From Drancourtella massiliensis (lineage in GTDB: Bacteria; Bacillota; Clostridia; Lachnospirales; Lachnospiraceae), in NCBI RefSeq assembly GCF_016900655.1, contig NZ_JACJKH010000001.1, positions 124,001-188,000 on the forward strand: 64,000 nucleotides of DNA. The letters run 5' to 3'. Shown here piece by piece: positions 52,871-61,576 of the stretch. The notes below the pieces were generated by a model, which made no database searches, was not told the DNA's origin, and saw nothing but the letters and a program-made list of their open reading frames with translations. The position numbers and the translations under genes were made by a program. Each line of letters starts with the position of its first letter. Within the stretch, counting starts at the first letter, position 1.

Positions 52871-53500
52871 ATGAGAAGAAGAAAAGGATTTTATGAGGCG
52901 TGCATAAAAAGACCACTGGATTTTGTATGTGCGTTAGGTGGAATTATTGTATTAAGTCCGGTGTTGTTGATCACAGCAGGACTTGTAAAAATCAAGCTTG
53001 GAAGTCCGGTGATTTTCAAGCAGGAACGGCCTGGAAAAGGAGAAAAAATTTTTGAACTTTACAAGTTTCGCACCATGACAGATGAAAGAGATATAAATGG
53101 CGATTTACTTTCCAATGAAGAAAGAATGACAGTATTTGGAGAGAAATTAAGGCGTACAAGTTTAGATGAACTTCCGGAGTTGTTTAATATATTGAAAGGT
53201 GATATGAGTATTATCGGGCCGCGTCCATTACTTACAAAATATTTGCCCTTATATAATAGTGAACAAAGGAAACGTCATTTAGTTAGACCTGGTTTAACAG
53301 GTCTTGCCCAAGTAAATGGCAGAAATCATTTGTCCTGGGAAGAAAAATTTAAATTAGATACATTATATGTAAAAAAGTTATCTTTTAGAATGGATGTTCA
53401 AATTTTTCTAAAAACAATTGCAACTGTTTTAAAAAGAGAAGGAATTACTAGTGAAACGTCTGTGACAATGGAACCATTTGAAGGAAACAACAATCAGTAG
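52871..53500 (+). CDS. Polyprenyl-phosphate sugar-1-phosphate transferase (PglC-like)
   Basis: A 209-residue monotopic phosphoglycosyl transferase that starts glycan assembly on undecaprenyl phosphate. One re-entrant hydrophobic helix (about 15-38, with KRPLDFVCAL at its start), FKQERPGKGEKIFELYKFRTM, and IIGPRPLL with RPGLTGLAQVNGRN are diagnostic. I chose ATG 52871; the in-frame GTG 52862 is possible. GC content drops within this gene, at about 53050, from the level of the upstream genes to clearly AT-rich. Confidence 0.93.
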   Translation: MRRRKGFYEACIKRPLDFVCALGGIIVLSPVLLITAGLVKIKLGSPVIFKQERPGKGEKIFELYKFRTMTDERDINGDLLSNEERMTVFGEKLRRTSLDELPELFNILKGDMSIIGPRPLLTKYLPLYNSEQRKRHLVRPGLTGLAQVNGRNHLSWEEKFKLDTLYVKKLSFRMDVQIFLKTIATVLKREGITSETSVTMEPFEGNNNQ

Positions 53501-53563
53501 TTAATGTGATCCTTTGGATGGCATTTACTATATATTTTCACAAAAAGGAAAGGAAGTAAAGAA

Positions 53564-53803
53564 ATGAGTAATTTAGAAAAGTATCAGAAAATTTTTATGG
53601 ATTTATTTCAGGTAGAAAAAGAGGAATTAAATGAGTCCTTTTCATTTGCAGGAGAGGAAAGATGGGATTCAGTGACACACTTATCATTAATTGCAGAATT
53701 AGAAGATACATTTGGAATTATGTTTGAGACAGATGACATTCTGAATTATGGGTCGTATTTAAATGGAATCAATATCTTAAAAAAATATGGAGTTGAGTTT
53801 TAA
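53564..53803 (+). CDS. Acyl carrier protein
   Basis: A 79-residue four-helix carrier with the phosphopantetheine site DSV at Ser36 (RWDSVTHLSLIAELEDTFG). It is more diverged than housekeeping AcpP, and sits beside an SDR and an adenylating enzyme. It probably carries a dedicated acyl or aminoacyl group for modifying the glycan (inference). AAAGGAAGGAAG precedes the ATG. Confidence 0.9.
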   Translation: MSNLEKYQKIFMDLFQVEKEELNESFSFAGEERWDSVTHLSLIAELEDTFGIMFETDDILNYGSYLNGINILKKYGVEF

Positions 53804-53814
53804 GGAGAAAATAA

Positions 53815-54567
53815 ATGAAAACATTATTAGAAGGAAAAGTGGGAATTGTTACTGGATCAGCAAGAGGTATCGGGGCGATGATTTCCCAATTTTTTGTTGA
53901 ATGTGGAGCAACTGTTTATGCAAATGATCGAAATATCGAAAAAATGCATGAGTGGATCGAAACATTAGATAAAGATCTTCAGAAAAATGTAAAACCGATT
54001 GAATTTGATATTACAAATTCAGATGAGGTACGGAAAGAAATAATGAAGATAAAACAAGAAAGTGGGAAAATAGACTTCTTGGTTAATAACGCAGGGATTG
54101 AGTTTAATGAATTAATAGGAATGATTTCAAAATCAAATATGGAAAAAATGTTTCAAGTTAATGTATTTGGAACAATAGAAATGTTGCAGACCGTAAGCAG
54201 AATTATGGGACGTCAGGAAAATGGTGGTAGCATTGTAAATATTTCTTCTATGGTTGGGCTTAGAGGGAATAAAGGTCAACTGGTATATTCTGCTACCAAG
54301 GGAGCAGTTATTGCCTTGACTAAATCAGCAGCGAAAGAATTGGCACCTAAAAAAATCCGTGTAAATTCTATTGCTCCAGGTTTAACCAAGACTGACATGA
54401 TGGATGCTGCGGATTTGGAAAAACTGCAAAATAGAATTAATAATATTTGTATGGGAAGAATTGCAGTTCCAAAAGATATTGCAAAAGCCTGTGCTTTTTT
54501 TGTTTCCGATTTGTCAGAATATGTATCGGGTCAGGTATTGGCAGTCGATGGCTGTACAATTATGTAG
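53815..54567 (+). CDS. Short-chain dehydrogenase/reductase (FabG-like)
   Basis: A 250-residue Rossmann enzyme. TGSARGIG (13-20) binds NAD(P), NNAG is at 91-94, and the catalytic Ser, Tyr158 and Lys162 (YSATK) are all present. The C-terminal VSGQVLAVDGC matches FabG-type 3-oxoacyl-ACP reductases. The context with ACP and adenylating enzyme suggests reduction of an ACP-bound keto group. The gap to the ACP gene is 11 nt. Confidence 0.9.
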   Translation: MKTLLEGKVGIVTGSARGIGAMISQFFVECGATVYANDRNIEKMHEWIETLDKDLQKNVKPIEFDITNSDEVRKEIMKIKQESGKIDFLVNNAGIEFNELIGMISKSNMEKMFQVNVFGTIEMLQTVSRIMGRQENGGSIVNISSMVGLRGNKGQLVYSATKGAVIALTKSAAKELAPKKIRVNSIAPGLTKTDMMDAADLEKLQNRINNICMGRIAVPKDIAKACAFFVSDLSEYVSGQVLAVDGCTIM

Positions 54568-54579
54568 GAGGGAAATAAG

Positions 54580-55986
54580 ATGTTTTTAGATATTGATAAA
54601 AAAGATCCGAAAAGAATTGCAGCAGTAGAAGATACAGGGAAGCAAATTACATATGGAGAGCTATGTGATTTAAGTAATGAAATAGTCGAAGCCATTCCGG
54701 AACGAAGTATTATATTCTGTTTATGTGAAAACACAATTGGAGCTTTGTCAGGATATATTGGTTGTTTGTCTCATAAAATTGTTCCTCTTTTACTTGCAGC
54801 AAATACAGATCAAGAATTACTTGTTAAATTAATCGAGACATATGAACCCCAGTTTTTTTGGTGCCCAGAAGAGAAAGAATTACCATTACAAACTGAGATG
54901 ATAATTCAGAAAGCGGGATATAAGCTTGTAAAAACAGAATATAAACAGTATGAAATTAATGAAAAACTTTCTCTTCTATTAACGACTTCTGGATCTACAG
55001 GAAGTCCAAAGTTGGTTCGATATAAATATGGAAATCTGGAAGCAAATGCAAAAAATGTTGCGAAAGTATTTGGATGGACAGAAATGGAAAGACCAGTCAT
55101 CGATCTTCCTATGCAGTATACGATGGGGCTTAATGTTATCAATACCCATTTATATGTTGGAGCCACATTGATTATGACAACTCAGAATTTGGTTAGTAGA
55201 GATTTTTGGAACTATATTGAAGAGCAGAAAGCAACAAATTTTACAGGTGTACCTTTTAGCTATGAAGTATTTTTCAAGTTGAGATTTAATAAGAAGGAAT
55301 TTCCAACCTTAACTACGTTAGCAGAAGGGGGAGGAAAGCTTACAGATACTATGTTTATGGATCTGGTTGAATATTCCCAAAAATATAACAAGAGATTTTG
55401 TGCGACATTCGGAACTACAGAAACATCAGCGCGACTTGCTTATCTTGATCCAGATAGAGCAAAAGAAAAATGTGGAAGTATTGGTAAAGCCATTCCGGAA
55501 GGTGAACTTTTTCTAATAGATAAGAACGGACAGGAAATCCAAGAGATGGAAGCGGAAGGAGAAATGGGATATCGAGGACCTAACGTAACAATGGGGTATG
55601 GTATTTGTAAAGAAGATCTAAAGTTAGGAGATGTTTGGAAAGGGGAGTATAGAACAGGAGATATTGCAAGAAGAGACTCTGAAGGATTTTATTACATTAT
55701 AGGAAGAATTTCTAGATTTTTAAAAATTTATGGTCATAGAATTAGTCTTGACCAGTGTGAAAAATTGATCAAGACGAAATTTGCAATTGACTGTGCATGT
55801 ACAGGTAATGATAAATGCTTGAAAATTTTTATTACAGAAGAGCAGTATTCTAAAGATATATTAAAATATTTAAGTGAAAAACTTCATCTCATGCAGAATG
55901 TAATGAAGATATCTGTAATAGAAGCAATTCCTAGAAATGAGTCTGGAAAGATTAAATACGCGGTTTTGAACAAAATGGAGTTATAA
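54580..55986 (+). CDS. AMP-forming acyl/aminoacyl-activating enzyme
   Basis: A 468-residue member of the ANL superfamily. The P-loop-like TTSGSTGSPK (135-144), FGTTETSARLAY (A5 region), GEYRTGDIARRD and the C-terminal PRNESGKIKY with its catalytic Lys are clear. It is shorter than acyl-CoA synthetases because the N-terminal domain is reduced. It most likely loads an acid onto the ACP two genes upstream. The substrate cannot be read from the sequence. The stop overlaps the flippase start. Confidence 0.88.
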   Translation: MFLDIDKKDPKRIAAVEDTGKQITYGELCDLSNEIVEAIPERSIIFCLCENTIGALSGYIGCLSHKIVPLLLAANTDQELLVKLIETYEPQFFWCPEEKELPLQTEMIIQKAGYKLVKTEYKQYEINEKLSLLLTTSGSTGSPKLVRYKYGNLEANAKNVAKVFGWTEMERPVIDLPMQYTMGLNVINTHLYVGATLIMTTQNLVSRDFWNYIEEQKATNFTGVPFSYEVFFKLRFNKKEFPTLTTLAEGGGKLTDTMFMDLVEYSQKYNKRFCATFGTTETSARLAYLDPDRAKEKCGSIGKAIPEGELFLIDKNGQEIQEMEAEGEMGYRGPNVTMGYGICKEDLKLGDVWKGEYRTGDIARRDSEGFYYIIGRISRFLKIYGHRISLDQCEKLIKTKFAIDCACTGNDKCLKIFITEEQYSKDILKYLSEKLHLMQNVMKISVIEAIPRNESGKIKYAVLNKMEL

Positions 55987-57446
55987 TGGCAAATCAAGAT
56001 ACAACAAAGAAAAAGGTGATTTCCTCTTTAATATGGAAATTTTTTGAAAGAATAGGATATCAGGGAGTTAATTTTATTGTTCAAATTGTTCTGGCTAGGC
56101 TTCTTTTGCCGGAAGACTATGGCATTATTTCGTTACTGATTGTTTTTGTAAATATTGCAAATGCAATGATACAAAATGGATTTAATACAGCACTGATTCA
56201 AAAAAAAGAAGTAGATGAGATCGACATTTCATCTGCTTTTTTTGTAACATTAGTTTTATCTATTTTTTTGTATGTTGTACTGTATTTATCAGCACCAGCT
56301 ATTAGTGATTTTTATAGAATGCCTAAGATGATTCCGGTGTTAAGAGTATTGGCTTTGTTACTTCCGCTTGGAGCAGTAAACTCGATTCAGATTGCTATTT
56401 TGTCTAGAAATCTTCAGTTTTATAAACTTTTGATCAGCAATATGAGTGCAGTTATTTGTTCAGGAACGAGTGGAATCATTTTAGCCTATATGGGGGCAGG
56501 CGTCTGGGCATTAGTTGTACAGCAGCTCTTTTTCAATCTAATCAGTTGTATTGTACTCTGGTTTGTTGTCAAATGGAGACCAAGTTTACGATTTTCTATC
56601 CAGAGTATTAAAACTTTATTTTCATTTGGATGGAAAATGTTAGTATCAAGATTAATTAATTTGATCTACGGAGATATATACAGTCTGGTAATTGGAAGAG
56701 TATTTAGTGCGAATGCGCTTGGATATTATAACCGTGGCAAACAGTTCTCATACACAATTATTATGAGTATTGATGGTGCCATTCAATCGGTAATGCTTCC
56801 TGCTTATTCCAGGGAACAAGAGAATAAAAAAATTTTAAAAAGTATGACCAGAAGATCTATTGTAACAAGTTCGTATGTTGTATTTCCGGTAATGATGGGA
56901 CTTGGTGTAGTTGCAGGACCACTTGTATCGTTGCTTTTGACGGATAAATGGTTAGGATGTGTTCCGTTTTTGCAGATTAACTGTTTTATTTATGCATTAT
57001 ACCCTATTCATTCGGCAAATTTGCAGGTGATCTGTGCTATGGGGAAAAGCGAAGTTTATTTAAAACTGGAAGTTATAAAAAAGATACTTGGGGTTGCAAT
57101 TATGATTTGTACACTTCCTTTTGGAATATATTGGTTTACTTTTGGTGGTGTGATTACTGGGCTTCTTTCAACAGTTATCAATGCGTTCCCTAATATAGAA
57201 TATTTAGATTATTCTATAGCAGAACAATGGAAAGATATATTTCCATCCTTCATTCTTTCAATTGTAATGGGAGCGATTGTATATCCGATTCAATTTCTTC
57301 CTATTAATAATCTATTTATTTTATTTATCCAGATTATAGTAGGGGTCATTATTTATGTAGGAGCATCAGCCGTATTTCGATTTGAATGTTTTTATTATTT
57401 AAAAAATACAATATTAGACATGATAAGAGGTAAAAAGAAAATATGA
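55986..57446 (+). CDS. Polysaccharide flippase (Wzx, MOP superfamily)
   Basis: A 486-residue membrane protein with about 12-14 helices. The N-terminal WKFFERIGYQGVNFIVQIVLARLL and LLPEDYGII match the oligosaccharide flippase family, which moves lipid-linked repeat units across the membrane. The ATG overlaps the preceding stop (TAATG). The stop overlaps the next start. Base composition is AT-rich, as in neighbours. Confidence 0.93.
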   Translation: MANQDTTKKKVISSLIWKFFERIGYQGVNFIVQIVLARLLLPEDYGIISLLIVFVNIANAMIQNGFNTALIQKKEVDEIDISSAFFVTLVLSIFLYVVLYLSAPAISDFYRMPKMIPVLRVLALLLPLGAVNSIQIAILSRNLQFYKLLISNMSAVICSGTSGIILAYMGAGVWALVVQQLFFNLISCIVLWFVVKWRPSLRFSIQSIKTLFSFGWKMLVSRLINLIYGDIYSLVIGRVFSANALGYYNRGKQFSYTIIMSIDGAIQSVMLPAYSREQENKKILKSMTRRSIVTSSYVVFPVMMGLGVVAGPLVSLLLTDKWLGCVPFLQINCFIYALYPIHSANLQVICAMGKSEVYLKLEVIKKILGVAIMICTLPFGIYWFTFGGVITGLLSTVINAFPNIEYLDYSIAEQWKDIFPSFILSIVMGAIVYPIQFLPINNLFILFIQIIVGVIIYVGASAVFRFECFYYLKNTILDMIRGKKKI

Positions 57447-58072
57447 AAGATATTATAATAGTTGGAGCCGGAAGTGCTGCAAGAGATGTGCTTCAGGTTT
57501 TAAAAGAGATTAATAAAGTAGAAAAAAAATGGAATATCAAGGGATTTATAGCGGATTACGGAGTAGATATAAAAGCACTGACCAGTGATGAATACGAGAT
57601 TATCGGAACAATAGAAGATTGGCAGCCGAATGAAAATGAAGAATTTGTATGTGCAGTAGCGGATCCTGATATTAAAAGAAAATTGATAGGAAAGTTAGAA
57701 ACGAAGGGAGCCAAGTTTGCCCAAGTTATTCATCCGAATGTAGAGATAAATGATTACTGCAAAATAGGAAAAGGGGTGATTTTATATCACGATGCTATTT
57801 TAGGACCTAACTGTGAGGTCGGAGACTATGTACATACGAACTCTAAAATAGGGCATGACTGCAAGATTGGAGATTATAGTACTGTAAGTATTATGTGTGC
57901 GGTTATGGGACATGTCACTATGGGACAGGGAGTTTTTGTAGGAGGAGGCGCGACGATTATTCCTGGCGTAACAATAGGGGATCATGTTTACGTAGGTGCA
58001 GGAAGCGTAGTTATCAAAGATATTGAGGAAAACAAAAGAGTTTTTGGAAATCCAGCAAGAGAAATGAGATAG
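57443..58072 (+). CDS. PglD/NeuD-type sugar O/N-acetyltransferase
   Basis: A 209-residue protein with an N-terminal Rossmann-like domain (IIIVGAGSAARDVLQVL, 3-19) and a C-terminal left-handed hexapeptide repeat domain (about 95-209, with repeats such as KIGKGVIL, CKIGDYSTV and VTIGDHVYVGAGSVV). PglD acetylates UDP-4-amino-sugars; NeuD relatives O-acetylate sialic acid. In this locus the PglD role is favoured. Confidence 0.88.
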   Translation: MKDIIIVGAGSAARDVLQVLKEINKVEKKWNIKGFIADYGVDIKALTSDEYEIIGTIEDWQPNENEEFVCAVADPDIKRKLIGKLETKGAKFAQVIHPNVEINDYCKIGKGVILYHDAILGPNCEVGDYVHTNSKIGHDCKIGDYSTVSIMCAVMGHVTMGQGVFVGGGATIIPGVTIGDHVYVGAGSVVIKDIEENKRVFGNPAREMR

Positions 58073-58086
58073 TGAGGTAAAGGAAA

Positions 58087-59187
58087 ATGATTAATGTTAC
58101 AAGATCTTCAATGCCTGAATTTGAAGAATATACGGAAGAAATTAAGAAATTATGGGATACTAAATGGTTAACAAACAGAGGAGCGATTCACAGAGAATTA
58201 GAAGAAAAGTTAAAAAATTATCTTGGTGTTGAAAATATTTCTTTGTTTACCAATGGCCACTTGGCTTTAGAGACAATTTTAGATGGTTTAGATTTGAAAG
58301 GAGAGGTGATTACCACTCCTTTTACTTTTGCATCAACAACGCAGGCTATTGTACGCTGTGGATTAACACCAGTGTTCTGTGACATCAATGAAGACGATTT
58401 TACAATAGATATTAATAAAATTGAGTCATTGATTACAGATAAAACCTGTGCAATACTTCCTGTTCATGTGTATGGAAATATCTGTAATATTGAGGAGATT
58501 CAAAAAATTGCAGATAAATATGGTTTAAAAGTAGTATATGATGCAGCACATGCATTTGGAATAAAATATCGTGGAAAAGGTATTGGGAATTTTGGAGAGG
58601 CATCTATGTTCAGCTTTCATGCGACAAAAGTTTTCAATACAATTGAAGGCGGCGCAGTATGCTATCACGATAAGAATTTGGGAATAAAAATGGAAAGATT
58701 AAAAAATTTCGGAATTGTTGATGAAGATCATATTGACGAAATTGGTGGCAATGCAAAAATGAATGAATTTCAGGCAGCAATGGGTGTGTGTAATTTGCGA
58801 CATGTGGATAATGAGATTGAGAAGAGGAAGCATGTCGTACAAAGATATAGAGAACGTCTGGAGAACCAAAAAGGAATTAAATTATCTCCAGTACAGGCGG
58901 ATGTGATTCCAAATTATTCATATTTCCCAGTATTATTTGATGAAGAAGTTTTGGGATATACTAGGGATAATATCAGAGATGCTTTAAAAGAACAGGGAAT
59001 TAATGCAAGAAAGTATTTTTATCCATTAACAAATGAAATTCCAAATTATAGCGAACATTTTAAAATTCAAGATACTCCTATTGCTTATAAAATTTCACGT
59101 CAGGTATTAACATTACCACTATATGCGGATCTTTCATTGAAAGATGTTGATAGAATATGTGATATTATTCTTTCCTATCACAATTAA
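58087..59187 (+). CDS. Second DegT/DnrJ/EryC1 family aminotransferase
   Basis: A 366-residue PLP enzyme. Lys181 in SFHATKVFNTIEGG is the PLP site, and DAAHAFG lies before it. The SFHATK form and length resemble enzymes acting on dTDP-4-keto-6-deoxy sugars (VioA/FdtB/QdtB types). No dTDP-glucose pathway (RmlA/B) lies in the window, so its substrate may be made by genes beyond it or by the CapD-like dehydratase. Confidence 0.9.
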   Translation: MINVTRSSMPEFEEYTEEIKKLWDTKWLTNRGAIHRELEEKLKNYLGVENISLFTNGHLALETILDGLDLKGEVITTPFTFASTTQAIVRCGLTPVFCDINEDDFTIDINKIESLITDKTCAILPVHVYGNICNIEEIQKIADKYGLKVVYDAAHAFGIKYRGKGIGNFGEASMFSFHATKVFNTIEGGAVCYHDKNLGIKMERLKNFGIVDEDHIDEIGGNAKMNEFQAAMGVCNLRHVDNEIEKRKHVVQRYRERLENQKGIKLSPVQADVIPNYSYFPVLFDEEVLGYTRDNIRDALKEQGINARKYFYPLTNEIPNYSEHFKIQDTPIAYKISRQVLTLPLYADLSLKDVDRICDIILSYHN

Positions 59188-59199
59188 GGGAGTGAAAAA

Positions 59200-60483
59200 T
59201 TGGGAAAAAAATTAAAAATAAAAAAGCAGAATATAAGAAATTACTGTTTGATTTTATTTCTATGTATTGATGTAGTTTACTGGGTGATTCAGAAAATACT
59301 TAGTGTTCTTCAACTTCAAGATTTTTATTGGATCATTACAATAGCAGTAATTTATATTCCGTTGATTATTTATTTTTGTATAACTTCAGTCAAAGAGTTT
59401 CCGGTGGATTTTCTAATAATTGTTTTAGGAATTATCTTACTTTATGCAGTAACAGCTTTTTTTCATCCTGAATATCAGGAATGGTTTCATCATCCAGTTT
59501 ATGGAGTATGGAAAAGAATCCTGCGTCCGGATAGAGGTCTTTTTTTATATCTTTTTTTGAGAATTCAAGATGATCCGGATGAAATCCTGAATTGTATGAA
59601 GATAGCTGGATATATTATGTTTTTTTATTGCGCCAGAACTTTTGTAATCTCTACAATTCGAGGTTACTGGTTAGTTTATTCTGCACAAACGCTGACGAAT
59701 GTAGAAGCGTCCTATAGTATGGACTTTGGTTATGACCTTCTGCTTACAATTATGATCTTTAGTTATCTGGCGTTGTATGAAAAGAAGATTCGGTATTATC
59801 TTGTAGCAGGTATTAGTTTTGCTATGTGCCTGATAGCAGGATCCAGAGGACCGCTTCTTTGCATTGGTATTTTTGGAATTTTGATTTTGATTGAGTTTAT
59901 GAGAAACAATATAAAGCGACTGATGATAGTTTTAGGAAGTATCAGTATAGCATTTGCTTTGATTTGGTTTAATTTTTCACGAATTATAGAAATAATTCAG
60001 TCAGTACTTTCCTCGTTTGGTATATCTTCCAGAAGTATCCAAATGATCTTAGAAGGGAATGTTACTGATAATAATGGAAGAACACAAATATATGAGATGG
60101 CATGGAGTTTGATTCAAGAAAATCCGATAACTGGATGGGGATTATATGGGGATAGATATGTAATTGGAAGAAGGTTTGCATGGGGATATTCTCATAATAT
60201 TTTTCTGGAACTTATGGTCACTTTTGGAGTTGTTATTGCGGTAATATTATCGTTGATTTTCTTCATAAATGCCACTAGACTGATTATTTTTTCCAAAAAC
60301 AGGAGTGTCAGAATACTATTTATTATTTGTTTGTCTATTTCTGCAAAATTATTAATTTCTATGTCATTTTGGTATGAACCATATTTCTGGGGAGCAATTG
60401 CGATTTTTGTGAACTGGGAAAAAAGGAAAGGGAAATTTCGTGTGAATCGCGGAGGACTTATTGGAAAGAGAGTAGGTAAATAA
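59200..60483 (+). CDS. O-antigen/capsule polymerase (Wzy-like)
   Basis: A 427-residue membrane protein with 10-12 helices and a large loop. GSRGPLLCIGIFG and NNGRTQIYEMAWSLIQENP... GWGLYGDR... HNIFLELMVTFG are the O-antigen ligase/polymerase landmarks. Given the flippase and CpsC/D genes it is probably the Wzy polymerase. The start is TTG 59200 after AAGGGAG (7 nt). Confidence 0.85.
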   Translation: MGKKLKIKKQNIRNYCLILFLCIDVVYWVIQKILSVLQLQDFYWIITIAVIYIPLIIYFCITSVKEFPVDFLIIVLGIILLYAVTAFFHPEYQEWFHHPVYGVWKRILRPDRGLFLYLFLRIQDDPDEILNCMKIAGYIMFFYCARTFVISTIRGYWLVYSAQTLTNVEASYSMDFGYDLLLTIMIFSYLALYEKKIRYYLVAGISFAMCLIAGSRGPLLCIGIFGILILIEFMRNNIKRLMIVLGSISIAFALIWFNFSRIIEIIQSVLSSFGISSRSIQMILEGNVTDNNGRTQIYEMAWSLIQENPITGWGLYGDRYVIGRRFAWGYSHNIFLELMVTFGVVIAVILSLIFFINATRLIIFSKNRSVRILFIICLSISAKLLISMSFWYEPYFWGAIAIFVNWEKRKGKFRVNRGGLIGKRVGK

Positions 60484-60484
60484 A

Positions 60485-61576
60485 ATGATTGTTCATATTA
60501 TGAATGCATCTCCAATTGTCAATGAATATGTGACATTAGTGAATAAATATTGTAATAAAAAAGAGCATGTTTTTGTGATAGGACCAAATGGGAAAACTTG
60601 TAAAAAAGTAATAGAAGCAGAAAATATTATAAGAGTCAGAAAATGGTATAGTGTTAAAGGCATTGTGGATATGATCCGCTATATGAATAAAGCGGATCAT
60701 ATTATTGCACATGGACTGTTTTCAGGGAAAACAGTTGCATTTTTCTATTTTCAGCCATGGCTTTTAAGAAAAACGAACTGGCTGATCTGGGGAGGAGACG
60801 TCTATGGAAGAAGAGATAAAAAACAGACATTCTATACTAGATTAGTTGATTCCATGAAAAAAGCAATTGCATCACAGTTTCCATTTATTACAACACTGGT
60901 AGATGGAGACTATGAGATGGCTAAAAAGGCCTACAATATTAGGGGGCAACATTTAAGAGTAGTATATCCTTCTCCGCTTCTTATGAGAGCACCGAAGAAT
61001 ATAGAAAATGATGCTGTAGAGTCTTTACATGGTACAATTAAGATCTTGCTTGGAAATTCTGCTACAGAATCAAATCAGCATAAAGAAGCATTTAAATTGT
61101 TGGAAAAGTATAAAGACAAAAATATAAAAATATATGTACCTTTATCATATGGGCCAGAGAAATATGCGGACGAAATCGAGCAGATGGGAGCGCATATTTT
61201 TGGAAAAAAATTCATACCTATGCGGTCATTTATGAATAAAGATCAATATACAGAATTCTTAAAAACGATTCATGTAGGAATTTTTAATAATAATCGACAA
61301 CAGGCAATGGGAAACATTAATCAATTGCTATTATTAATGAAAAAGGTGTATATAAGAGATGATACTACCATGTGGGAGTATTATGTCAAAGACCTAAAAT
61401 GCAAGATGCATAGAGTGAATGAAATTTGTCAAGAGTCCTTTGAAACCTTTATCACGGTTAATAAGGAAGAAGCACTTTGGAACAAGAAGTGCATTAAAGA
61501 GAGTCGTGATGAAGATCATGTTTTAGAATTGTGGAAAGAAGTGTTTTACCAGATGACAAAAGGAGATAATAAATGA
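60485..61576 (+). CDS. GT56-like glycosyltransferase (WecF/Fuc4NAc-transferase family)
   Basis: A 363-residue enzyme. LIWGGDVYG, IKILLGNSATESNQHKEAF and GIFNNNRQQAMGNINQLLLL are recognisable from the 4-acetamido-4,6-dideoxy-galactose (Fuc4NAc) transferase family of enterobacterial common antigen. A 4-amino sugar donor agrees with the aminotransferases in the locus. It starts 2 nt after the polymerase stop and overlaps the next gene by 4 nt. Confidence 0.85.
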   Translation: MIVHIMNASPIVNEYVTLVNKYCNKKEHVFVIGPNGKTCKKVIEAENIIRVRKWYSVKGIVDMIRYMNKADHIIAHGLFSGKTVAFFYFQPWLLRKTNWLIWGGDVYGRRDKKQTFYTRLVDSMKKAIASQFPFITTLVDGDYEMAKKAYNIRGQHLRVVYPSPLLMRAPKNIENDAVESLHGTIKILLGNSATESNQHKEAFKLLEKYKDKNIKIYVPLSYGPEKYADEIEQMGAHIFGKKFIPMRSFMNKDQYTEFLKTIHVGIFNNNRQQAMGNINQLLLLMKKVYIRDDTTMWEYYVKDLKCKMHRVNEICQESFETFITVNKEEALWNKKCIKESRDEDHVLELWKEVFYQMTKGDNK

